Program-made: the position numbers and the translations under genes
The notes under the pieces: generated by a model
What the model was told of the DNA's origin: nothing
The model's database searches: none
What the model saw: only the letters and a program-made list of their open reading frames with translations
NCBI GenBank assembly: GCA_937877675.1
Contig: CALEIS010000123.1
Location: 1-9,254 of the forward strand
Reading direction: 5' to 3'
Origin: an uncultured Clostridia bacterium
Lineage (GTDB): Bacteria > Bacillota > Clostridia > Oscillospirales > Acutalibacteraceae
DNA length: 9,254 nucleotides
Part shown: in pieces, positions 1-5,282 of the stretch
Layout: each line of letters starts with the position of its first letter
How positions within the stretch are numbered: position 1 is the stretch's first letter

Positions 1-253
1 TAATGAAGATTTATTCACAGATGAAGTAAATGCTAAGAATGTAAACATAATCAGCGGAAAACCGATTACAGAGCCAATCAGTGTACTTGCTCGTGTGCGA
101 TACAGACACAAAGAACAACCGGCAACTGCATGGCAGACAGAAGACGGAATTTTACATGTGAAATTTGACGAACCACAACGCGCAATAACCAAAGGTCAAT
201 CGCTTGTAATTTTCGACGGCGACACAGTCCTCGGCGGTGGAGAAATAATTTAA
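1..253 (+). CDS. mnmA: tRNA-specific 2-thiouridylase MnmA, C-terminal end (5' truncated by window)
   Basis: The frame is open from base 2 to a TAA at 251-253, giving 83 residues of a protein that begins upstream of the window. The visible part matches the C-terminal beta-barrel domain of MnmA: an ISVLARVRYRHKEQPA strand, then FDEPQRAITKGQSLVIFDGD, then the terminal VLGGGEII, a family hallmark. MnmA uses sulfur relayed from a cysteine desulfurase and ATP to make 2-thiouridine at wobble U34 of tRNA-Lys, -Glu and -Gln in the cytosol. The PP-loop ATP site and the catalytic cysteines lie in the missing N-terminal part, so activity cannot be judged here. The gene converges on trmL, another position-34 modification enzyme, and ends in a shared terminator. 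Recognition of the family is firm; the rest of the gene is unseen. Confidence 0.93.
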   Translation, partial: NEDLFTDEVNAKNVNIISGKPITEPISVLARVRYRHKEQPATAWQTEDGILHVKFDEPQRAITKGQSLVIFDGDTVLGGGEII

Positions 254-257
254 AAGC

Positions 258-294
258 AAAAAATAAGGGCGATTTTAGAATCGCCCGTTTTTTT
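258..294. terminator. Bidirectional intrinsic terminator between mnmA and trmL
   Basis: An 8-bp perfect stem, GGGCGATT (268-275) with AATCGCCC (280-287), closes a TTAG tetraloop. On the plus strand it is followed by G and six T (289-294). Read on the minus strand it is followed by TTATTTTTT (267-259). It therefore can end both mnmA (stop at 253) and trmL (minus-strand stop at 313), as expected between convergent genes. Confidence 0.9.
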
Positions 295-312
295 ATAATT
301 ATCTTTTATACT

Positions 313-819
313 TTATTGCTGCTCTCCCCAAATATAATCTCTCAATTCACCAGATTCCAACAATTGCGGGTAATCCCATTGTCTGAGTGTTTCATAAACA
401 CCGATTGCGACTGCATTTGAAAGGTTAAGGCTTCTTGCCTCGTCAATCATAGGGATACGAACACATTTGTCAGCATTATCAAAAAGTAATTTTTCAGGTA
501 ACCCTGCTGTTTCCTTACCAAAAACAAGATATGTGTTGTCAGGATAAGAAACATCAGAATGTCTTTTTTGTGCTTTTGTTGAAAAATAGAAGAAATTTCC
601 ACCTTTGTTTTTTTCAAAGAATTCTTCCATAGTGTCATAATAAGTTATATCAAGCAGATACCAATAATCAAGACCGGCTCTTTTGAGTTTTTTATCATCA
701 GGAGTAAATCCCATTTTGCCAACAAGATGAAGTCTTGCACCTGTTGCAGCACATGTTCTTGCAACATTACCTGTGTTCTGTGGGATTTCAGGCTCAACCA
801 TAACTATATTTAATACCAT
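313..819 (-). CDS. trmL: tRNA (cytidine(34)-2'-O)-methyltransferase TrmL (SPOUT/SpoU family)
   Basis: This 168-residue protein is a minimal SPOUT (trefoil-knot) methyltransferase. All three SpoU motifs are visible: motif 1 PQNTGNVAR (13-21) with the invariant Asn and Arg, motif 2 FGKETAGLP (100-108), and motif 3 IPM...ARSLNLSNAVAI (122-139). The length and the absence of extra domains fit TrmL (YibK/CspR), which uses S-adenosylmethionine to 2'-O-methylate the wobble nucleotide of tRNA-Leu isoacceptors as a cytosolic dimer. A longer frame opens at a GTG at 828, but that codon lies inside the AGGTGA Shine-Dalgarno site (825-830). The ATG at 819 sits 5 nt downstream of this site and is the better start. 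The gene is monocistronic, convergent with mnmA and divergent from the small-protein gene. The C-terminal extension after motif 3 is short, as is normal for the family. Confidence 0.93.
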   Translation of the reverse strand: MVLNIVMVEPEIPQNTGNVARTCAATGARLHLVGKMGFTPDDKKLKRAGLDYWYLLDITYYDTMEEFFEKNKGGNFFYFSTKAQKRHSDVSYPDNTYLVFGKETAGLPEKLLFDNADKCVRIPMIDEARSLNLSNAVAIGVYETLRQWDYPQLLESGELRDYIWGEQQ

Positions 820-824
820 TTTTA

Positions 825-830
825 TCACCT
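825..830 (-). promoter_or_regulatory. Ribosome binding site that decides the trmL start
   Basis: Read on the minus strand the site is AGGTGA, followed by 5 nt and then ATG at 819. The in-frame GTG at 828 is part of this site itself, so it is unlikely to be the initiation codon. Confidence 0.75.
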
Positions 831-857
831 TGAATTTTTAAAATTTTTCTTAATAAA

Positions 858-886
858 AGTATAACATTTTTAGAAATAATTTTAAA
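858..886 (-). promoter_or_regulatory. Possible trmL promoter
   Basis: On the minus strand a good -10 hexamer TATACT lies at 863-858. It is preceded by GT, so there is no true TGn extended element. The best -35 at about 17 nt spacing is a weak TTTAAA (886-881). Transcription would start roughly 25-30 nt before the trmL start codon. The -10 is convincing, but the -35 is poor in a very AT-rich region. Confidence 0.4.
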
Positions 887-901
887 TACAAAATCATAAA
901 T

Positions 902-953
902 TTTTTATTTATTTTTTCTAAAAATACTATTGCTCATAAAAATGATTTATGAG
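902..953 (+). promoter_or_regulatory. Candidate promoter with palindromic operator-like element for the small-protein/pdaA pair
   Basis: A -10-like TACTAT lies at 925-930, preceded by a T-rich tract (901-919) that could serve as UP element and weak -35 (TTTTTA, 902-907, 17 nt spacing). Starting 3 nt downstream is a perfect 8-bp inverted repeat, CTCATAAA (933-940) and TTTATGAG (946-953), with a 5-nt centre. The repeat would cover the predicted start site (about 937). It has no following T-run, so it is not a terminator. It could be a repressor operator or a 5' stabilising hairpin. The promoter call is tentative; the inverted repeat is certain. Confidence 0.45.
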
Positions 954-970
954 AAAATCTAAGAGAGAAA

Positions 971-977
971 GGGAGGA
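971..977 (+). promoter_or_regulatory. Ribosome binding site deciding the small-protein start
   Basis: A strong GGGAGGA Shine-Dalgarno site lies 7 nt before a GTG at 985. The longer in-frame ATG at 949 has no such site and falls inside the inverted repeat, so the GTG is the likely start. Confidence 0.8.
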
Positions 978-984
978 AGAAAAA

Positions 985-1164
985 GTGGATAAGAAACAGG
1001 TTGGTAAGATTGTTGGTGCAAGTATGCTTGCAGGTACAGCGGCAATGGCTGTAACAACTTCAATGTCAGATAAAAAGACAAAAAAGAAGATGAAGAAAAC
1101 TGCAAAAAAAGCAATGAATACAGTAAACAATGTTGTTGATAATGTTAATAAAATGATGAACTAA
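985..1164 (+). CDS. Small cationic protein of unknown function with one hydrophobic segment
   Basis: The protein has 59 residues when started at the GTG that follows a strong GGGAGGA site. I do not recognise a named family. A short basic N-terminus (VDKKQVGK) leads into a weakly hydrophobic, Ala/Gly/Met-rich stretch (about residues 9-28, with GASMLAGTAAMAV). Next comes a very basic segment (SDKKTKKKMKKTAKKA, about 29-44) and a C-terminal helix-prone Asn/Val/Met-rich tail. The layout is that of a small membrane-associated or amphipathic helical protein, loosely reminiscent of YtxH-like small proteins, but there is no sequence basis for a function. The pdaA-like gene begins 11 nt after its stop with its own ribosome site, so the two are probably co-transcribed from the palindrome-bearing promoter upstream. 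An envelope role is a guess from this neighbour and the composition. Confidence 0.72.
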   Translation: MDKKQVGKIVGASMLAGTAAMAVTTSMSDKKTKKKMKKTAKKAMNTVNNVVDNVNKMMN

Positions 1165-1175
1165 GGGGTATAGAA

Positions 1176-2054
1176 ATGAAAAAGAAAAGCCAATTGATTA
1201 GTATAATAGTTTCTATATCATTACTTTGTTCATGTGCTAGAATGGCTATGCCAGAGAATAATACCACTAGTCCTACTGAAACTGAAAAAAGCGAAAGTAC
1301 AACTATTGAAGAAACAACTACGGAAGTAATAATTGTTCCTGTTGGGAATGAATCCGATGACAAAAAGGCTCATAGTTATGGAGTGGCGAAAGATGGTAAG
1401 CCGCACGAAATATCCGTTAATGCCCAAAAATATTTTCAAAGTAAGAATTTTAAAGCACTTTGTTTAGATACAAAAACGAATAAAAAAGTAATGTACCTGA
1501 CATTTGACTGTGGTTATGAAAATGGCTATACATCAATAATTCTTGATGTATTAAAAGAGAAAAATGTTAATGCAGCCTTTTTCTGTACCTTGCCACAGGT
1601 TAAAGAGAACCCTGATTTGATAAAACGAATGATAGATGAGGGGAATATTGTCGGTAATCACTCAGTAACTCATCCATCCTTTGCTGAAATTCCTGTCGAA
1701 AAAATGGAAACCGAAATAAAAGGTATGGAAGAATATTTAAAAGCGAATTTCAATTATAGTGAACCATATTTTAGATTTCCAAAAGGTGAATATACCGATA
1801 AAGCACTAAGAGTTGTTGAAAATCTTGGATATACAAGTGTTTTCTGGTCAGTAGCATATGCTGACTGGGATTTGAATAATCAAAAAGGTGAGCAATATGC
1901 TTTTGACACAGTTGTTTCAAGATTTCATCCAGGTGCGGTTATCCTTTTGCATTCTGTTTCACCTGACAATGCACATGCATTAGGTAAAATCATTGATGAA
2001 GCTAGGCGTCAGGGTTACGAATTTTGCTCATTAAGAGATTATGTGTCGAATTAG
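1176..2054 (+). CDS. pdaA: Polysaccharide deacetylase lipoprotein, PdaA-like (NodB/CE4 family)
   Basis: This 292-residue protein begins with a lipoprotein-type signal: basic MKKK, a hydrophobic core, and LLCSC with the presumed lipidated Cys at 20. A Ser/Thr/Glu-rich linker (about 27-60) follows, then a NodB deacetylase domain (about 105-290). CE4 motifs in order: TFDCGYENG (109-117, catalytic-base Asp111), NHSVTHPS (161-168, metal His162 and His166), RFPKGEY (200-206), DWDLNNQ (230-236) and LLHSVSPDNA (257-266, His259). The GYENGYT and VSPDNA forms are typical of PdaA, which removes acetyl groups from N-acetylmuramic acid on the way to the muramic-delta-lactam of the spore cortex; the nearby spore-protein gene fits that role. 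The second motif-1 residue, Asp in canonical CE4 enzymes and Asn in Bacillus PdaA, is Cys112 here. The ATG at 1176 has AAGGGG 7 nt upstream. A vegetative peptidoglycan deacetylase is the main alternative. Confidence 0.88.
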   Translation: MKKKSQLISIIVSISLLCSCARMAMPENNTTSPTETEKSESTTIEETTTEVIIVPVGNESDDKKAHSYGVAKDGKPHEISVNAQKYFQSKNFKALCLDTKTNKKVMYLTFDCGYENGYTSIILDVLKEKNVNAAFFCTLPQVKENPDLIKRMIDEGNIVGNHSVTHPSFAEIPVEKMETEIKGMEEYLKANFNYSEPYFRFPKGEYTDKALRVVENLGYTSVFWSVAYADWDLNNQKGEQYAFDTVVSRFHPGAVILLHSVSPDNAHALGKIIDEARRQGYEFCSLRDYVSN

Positions 2055-2148
2055 CAAAAATTATCAATAATAATTGACATCTGAATGCTAAAAATACTAC
2101 TGCAAACGCAATTAATATATAACTTTAATTGATAAGGGGTGTATTTAG
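2055..2148 (+). promoter_or_regulatory. Promoter/leader region of the spore-protein gene
   Basis: A perfect -35 TTGACA (2074-2079) is present, but its -10 is unclear: TACTAC at 15 nt spacing (2095-2100) or TACTGC at 18 nt (2098-2103). Spore-protein genes are usually read by the forespore factor sigma-G. AATACTA (2093-2099) resembles a sigma-G -10, but I see no properly spaced -35 partner. A 7-bp AT-only inverted repeat, CAATTAA (2109-2115) with TTAATTG (2125-2131), sits in the leader. The ribosome site is AAGGGG (2134-2139), 9 nt before the ATG. No terminator is seen after pdaA, so read-through is possible. Confidence 0.4.
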
Positions 2149-2343
2149 ATGTCAAGAGGTAATAAGAGCGTAGTACCAGAGGCTCGTGAGGCTCTCAACC
2201 GTTTTAAGATGGAAGCTGCATCAGAAGTAGGCGTAAATCTTAAGGATGGTTACAATGGTGACCTTACTTCAAAGCAGGCAGGTTCTGTTGGCGGTCAGAT
2301 GGTTAAAAAGATGATTAAGTCATACGAAGAAAGCATGAAATAA
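2149..2343 (+). CDS. Alpha/beta-type small acid-soluble spore protein (SASP)
   Basis: The 64-residue protein has the alpha/beta SASP layout. VVPEAREALNRFKMEAASEVGV (8-29) corresponds to the first helix, with the germination-protease recognition region ASEVGV (24-29). A short linker follows, then LTSKQAGSVGGQMVKKMI (39-56), where SVGG is the family signature in the second DNA-binding helix. These proteins coat spore DNA in the forespore, shift it to an A-like form and protect it from UV and chemical damage; at germination the GPR protease degrades them. Such genes are generally expressed from sigma-G in the forespore. It stands alone between the PdaA-like gene and a strong terminator. Codons are somewhat richer in G and C than in the neighbours, as expected of a highly expressed gene. 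The gene is direct evidence of a spore-forming host. Confidence 0.95.
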   Translation: MSRGNKSVVPEAREALNRFKMEAASEVGVNLKDGYNGDLTSKQAGSVGGQMVKKMIKSYEESMK

Positions 2344-2364
2344 CTAGTTTTCTGATAAGTTAAA

Positions 2365-2402
2365 GGACCCGATGGGAAATATCCTATCGGGTTCGAATTT
2401 TA
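2365..2402 (+). terminator. Intrinsic terminator after the spore-protein gene
   Basis: A long stem forms between GGACCCGATGGGA (2365-2377) and TCCTATCGGGTTC (2382-2394): 13 pairs including two G-T wobbles, with an AATA loop. It is followed by GAATTTT, a short U tract. It insulates the spore-protein gene from the hprK operon. Confidence 0.8.
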
Positions 2403-2434
2403 ATAAAAAAATTAAAATAAATCTTAAAAAAGTA

Positions 2435-2463
2435 TTGGAAAATATTTTATAATGTTATATAAT
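2435..2463 (+). promoter_or_regulatory. Sigma-A-like promoter of the hprK-yraN operon
   Basis: The -35 TTGGAA (2435-2440) and a consensus -10 TATAAT (2458-2463) are separated by exactly 17 nt. The start point should be near 2470, giving a leader of about 30 nt before the TTG start of hprK. This is the only obvious promoter for the nine genes downstream. Confidence 0.82.
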
Positions 2464-2486
2464 ATTTTAAATATATTTGTATAAAG

Positions 2487-2493
2487 GGGAGGT
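2487..2493 (+). promoter_or_regulatory. Ribosome binding site deciding the hprK TTG start
   Basis: GGGGAGG lies 7 nt before TTG at 2501. The earlier in-frame TTG (2477) is upstream of this site and only a few nt from the predicted transcription start, so it is not the initiator. Confidence 0.85.
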
Positions 2494-2500
2494 AGGCGCT

Positions 2501-3469
2501 TTGGCATCAAAATATTCTGTTTCTTTGGAAAAAATAATTAATGAGTTTGGTTTAGAAACAATATATTTACCATGTGACGCATCTGAACTTTCAATAACAT
2601 CTCAAGAAGTAAATCGACCAGGACTTTTACTTGCAGGTAATGATAAATACTTTGACCCTGCAAGAGTACAGTATTTAGGTTTTTCTGAATTTGAATTTGT
2701 AAAATCATTTGACAAGGAAAAACAACTTGAGTGCATAGAACGACTATTCAGTAAACAACCATCCGTTGTAATTATAACAAGAAGTCTTGAACCTCTTGAC
2801 GGTATGGTTGAGTGTGCAAAAAAATATCGTGTTCCAATTATTAGAACTGCTGAAGCAACCTCTGCAAGTATGTCAACGCTCATCTATTTCCTTGGTACTG
2901 CATTGGCACCACGAATTACACGACATGGTGTTCTTGTTGAAGTTTATGGTGAAGGTGTGCTTATCGTAGGTGATAGTGGCGTAGGTAAGAGCGAAACTGC
3001 TATAGAACTTATCAAACGTGGTCATCGTCTTATTGCAGATGATGCTGTTGAAATCAGAAAAGCATCTGCTAAAACTCTTGTTGGCTCTGCTCCTGACAAT
3101 ATTCGTCATTTCATTGAACTTCGAGGAATTGGAATTATCAATGCTCGTCGTCTCTTTGGTATGGGTGCTGTTAAGCTTACTGAAAAAATTAATATGGTTA
3201 TTCAACTTGAGCCATGGGATAGCTCAAAGGTTTATGACCGTATGGGACTCGATAATGAATACATAAATATCATGGATGTTAAAATTCCTTTGACTGTTGT
3301 ACCTGTTAAACCAGGTCGAAATCTTGCAGTTATTATTGAATGTGCTGCTATGAATAACAGACAAAAGAAAATGGGATATAACGCAGCTCGTGAGCTTCTT
3401 CATCAATTGGGAATGGACGAGGGTTATGAACCAAAATCCCAAGAAATTGATATTTGGCAAAATTACTAA
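2501..3469 (+). CDS. hprK: HPr kinase/phosphorylase HprK
   Basis: This bifunctional enzyme phosphorylates HPr on Ser46 using ATP or pyrophosphate and also removes that phosphate by phosphorolysis. It sets carbon-catabolite control through HPr(Ser-P) and CcpA in the cytosol as a hexamer. From the TTG at 2501 it has 322 residues, close to the usual 310. The N-terminal domain (about 1-130) carries the conserved RPG (39-41). The catalytic domain follows with His142 in ITRHGVLV, the P-loop GDSGVGKS (157-164), the acidic pair DD (180-181), and the HprK signature ELRGIGIINARRLFG (206-220), which is implicated in the dephosphorylation reaction. All key motifs are intact. It is first in a tight run of nine genes under a strong promoter, and murB follows after 20 nt. 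The inefficient TTG codon may be offset by the strong ribosome site. Confidence 0.96.
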   Translation: MASKYSVSLEKIINEFGLETIYLPCDASELSITSQEVNRPGLLLAGNDKYFDPARVQYLGFSEFEFVKSFDKEKQLECIERLFSKQPSVVIITRSLEPLDGMVECAKKYRVPIIRTAEATSASMSTLIYFLGTALAPRITRHGVLVEVYGEGVLIVGDSGVGKSETAIELIKRGHRLIADDAVEIRKASAKTLVGSAPDNIRHFIELRGIGIINARRLFGMGAVKLTEKINMVIQLEPWDSSKVYDRMGLDNEYINIMDVKIPLTVVPVKPGRNLAVIIECAAMNNRQKKMGYNAARELLHQLGMDEGYEPKSQEIDIWQNY

Positions 3470-3489
3470 TTTAGAGAGAAGGAAAATCA

Positions 3490-4395
3490 GTGTATAAAGA
3501 TATTGCATTATTTGCTGAAAATTTAGGTGCAACTGTTGAATTCCAGGCACCAATGAAAAAATATACAAGTTTTAAATGTGGCGGTAACGCAAGTCTTTTG
3601 ATTATTCCTGAGTCTTCCGATTCTTTACAAAAGATTATTTCTTATTGTTCATCAAAAAAAGTAGAACCATTGATTATTGGTAATGGCTCCAATCTTTTGG
3701 TTACAGATAATGGTATCAATAATGTTGTCATTAAAATTGGCTCTAAGATGTCAAAGATTGAGTTGATTGATGAAACAACAATTTATTGTGAAGCAGGTGC
3801 ATCACTCAAAAGTCTTTGTATGTTTGCATATGAGAATTCTTTGTCTGGGCTTGAGTTTGCTTATGGTATTCCGGGCACTCTTGGTGGCGCAGTATATATG
3901 AATGCAGGTGCTTATGGCGGGGAAATGAAAGATGTTCTTTTCTCATGTGAGCATATAGATTTTAACGGCGTGATTGGAACATTATCACAAGAAGAACTTA
4001 ATCTTCGATACCGTGGCAGTGCATATACTGATAATGGCTTTACTGTTGTTTCTGCAACTATGAAACTAAAAAAAGCCGATAAAAAAGATATCAAGGATGC
4101 TATGGATGATAAGCTCCAGAGAAGAAAAGATAAGCAACCTCTAGAGTATCCAAGTGCAGGAAGCACTTTTAAAAGACCAGAAGGATATTTTGCAGGTGCT
4201 CTTATTCAGGATTGTGGTCTTAAAGGTTATACAGTTGGTGGAGCACAAGTAAGTGAAAAACATGCGGGATTTGTCATAAATAAAGATAAAGCAACTGCAA
4301 CAGATATAATTACTCTTATCAAAGATGTTCAAAGAATAGTTTTTGAGAAATTTGGAGTAATGCTTGAAACAGAAGTTAAAATTATAGGCGATTAA
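3490..4395 (+). CDS. murB: UDP-N-acetylenolpyruvoylglucosamine reductase MurB
   Basis: MurB reduces UDP-GlcNAc-enolpyruvate to UDP-MurNAc with NADPH and bound FAD, the second committed step of peptidoglycan precursor synthesis in the cytosol. At 301 residues it fits the short type II form of Firmicutes. FAD-binding elements are GNGSNLLVTD (64-73) and YGIPGTLGGAVYMNAGAYGG (125-144). LRYRGS (172-177) carries the substrate-binding Arg. YPSAGSTFKRP (220-230) holds the catalytic proton-donor Ser225. AGFVIN (259-264) and the C-terminal LETEV (292-296), with its catalytic Glu, complete the active site. The start is GTG, with AGAAGG (3477-3482) 7 nt upstream. It lies between hprK and rapZ as in other clostridia, tying precursor supply to the carbon-control and envelope genes of this operon. 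Confidence 0.97.
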   Translation: MYKDIALFAENLGATVEFQAPMKKYTSFKCGGNASLLIIPESSDSLQKIISYCSSKKVEPLIIGNGSNLLVTDNGINNVVIKIGSKMSKIELIDETTIYCEAGASLKSLCMFAYENSLSGLEFAYGIPGTLGGAVYMNAGAYGGEMKDVLFSCEHIDFNGVIGTLSQEELNLRYRGSAYTDNGFTVVSATMKLKKADKKDIKDAMDDKLQRRKDKQPLEYPSAGSTFKRPEGYFAGALIQDCGLKGYTVGGAQVSEKHAGFVINKDKATATDIITLIKDVQRIVFEKFGVMLETEVKIIGD

Positions 4396-4409
4396 GGGAG
4401 ATGCACATT

Positions 4410-5270
4410 ATGCAGCTTGTAATTGTTACCGGAATGTCCGGTGCAGGTAAATCAAGAGTAATAGATTCTTTGGAGGATATTGGTTTCTTTTGTGTTGATA
4501 ATATGACACCAAAACTTATACCAACATTCGTTCAGATTCTCAATGATTCTGCTGAAGTAAGAGAAAAAGTTGCTATTGTTGCTGATGTAAGACTTGGTGA
4601 TTCTTTTTCACAGTTGTTTTCTGCACTTGATGAACTTAAAACAATGGAATGTGAATATCGAATTCTTTTTATCGATGCAGATAATGAAGTTATTTTGCGC
4701 AGATATCAGGAAACAAGAAGAAAACATCCTCTTTCTAAAATTGGTGCATCTAAATCTTTACAGGATATTATTGTTCAGGAACGCGAGATGCTTCGTGAAG
4801 CAAGAAATATAGCTAATTATGTTATTGATACATCTTATTTATCCACTTCCCAACTCAAAGAAAGAGTAGCAACACTCTTTTTTGAGGATGTTTCAAGAAC
4901 AATGAAAATTAGTGTTCTTTCATTTGGATTCAAATATGGTTCACCAAAAGATTCTGACTTGGTGTTTGATGTCCGTTGTTTGCCTAACCCATTTTATGTG
5001 CCTGAGTTAAAGCATCAGACAGGACTTGACGCTCCGGTTTATGATTATGTTATGAGTTTTGATGAAGCTAAGAATCTTGAACCAAAACTCCTAGATTTGG
5101 TTTCATATCTTGTGCCTTTGTATAGAAGCGAGGGTAAAAGTCAATTGACTATATCTGTTGGTTGTACTGGCGGAAAGCATCGTTCTGTTGTTTTTGCAGA
5201 AAAAATATTTAATAAAATTAAAGAAGACGGATTTAATGTATCTGTTTATCACAGAGATATAAATAGATAA
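4410..5270 (+). CDS. rapZ: RapZ/YvcJ-family P-loop nucleotide-binding protein
   Basis: The 286-residue protein has an N-terminal P-loop NTPase domain with Walker A GMSGAGKS (8-15), ADVR (58-61) and the family block FIDADNEVILRRYQETRRKHP (start 87). The C-terminal RapZ domain contains SFGFKYG (171-177), FDVRCLPNPFY (186-196), GCTGGKHRSV (251-260) and a final HRD (281-283). In E. coli, RapZ binds the GlmZ small RNA and controls GlmS, hence amino-sugar supply. Firmicute homologues (YvcJ) hydrolyse nucleotides and affect competence and the cell wall, so the RNA-adaptor role should not be assumed here. An in-frame ATG at 4401 directly abuts the AAGGGAG ribosome site (4394-4400). The ATG at 4410 has 9 nt spacing and gives the usual MQLVIVTGMSG start, so I chose it. 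It follows murB by 14 nt and precedes whiA by 12 nt, with no yvcK gene between. Confidence 0.95.
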   Translation: MQLVIVTGMSGAGKSRVIDSLEDIGFFCVDNMTPKLIPTFVQILNDSAEVREKVAIVADVRLGDSFSQLFSALDELKTMECEYRILFIDADNEVILRRYQETRRKHPLSKIGASKSLQDIIVQEREMLREARNIANYVIDTSYLSTSQLKERVATLFFEDVSRTMKISVLSFGFKYGSPKDSDLVFDVRCLPNPFYVPELKHQTGLDAPVYDYVMSFDEAKNLEPKLLDLVSYLVPLYRSEGKSQLTISVGCTGGKHRSVVFAEKIFNKIKEDGFNVSVYHRDINR

Positions 5271-5282
5271 GGGATTTTTAAT

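Noticed and set aside
933..953. Inverted repeat considered as an intrinsic terminator for trmL or upstream transcription
   Set aside because: The stem is AT-rich, no T-run follows on either strand, and trmL is transcribed away from it.
2101..2114. Catabolite-responsive element (cre)-like sequence TGCAAACGCAATTA upstream of the spore-protein gene
   Set aside because: The left half TGNAANCG matches CcpA-site consensus, but the right half lacks the conserved C near the end and the palindrome is poor. A CcpA site at a spore-protein gene is also unexpected, so a chance match is more likely.
2109..2131. CAATTAA/TTAATTG repeat as a terminator for the pdaA-like gene
   Set aside because: It contains one G-C-type pair only, has a 9-nt loop and is followed by GATAAGGGG and not a T-run.
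2448..2453. First TATAAT (2448-2453) as the hprK -10 box
   Set aside because: It lies only 7 nt from the TTGGAA -35, whereas the second TATAAT at 2458-2463 has ideal 17-nt spacing.
2477..2500. Upstream TTG start extending HprK by 8 residues
   Set aside because: The extension encodes the Shine-Dalgarno site itself and begins about 7 nt after the predicted transcription start.
2602..2883. Open frame of 93 codons on the minus strand inside hprK
   Set aside because: It lies fully within a convincing hprK coding region, has no ribosome site or recognisable protein features, and is a shadow frame.
3224..3568. Open frame of 114 codons on the minus strand across the hprK-murB junction
   Set aside because: It overlaps two firmly identified genes, and its composition is what AT-rich antisense reading produces; no family resemblance.
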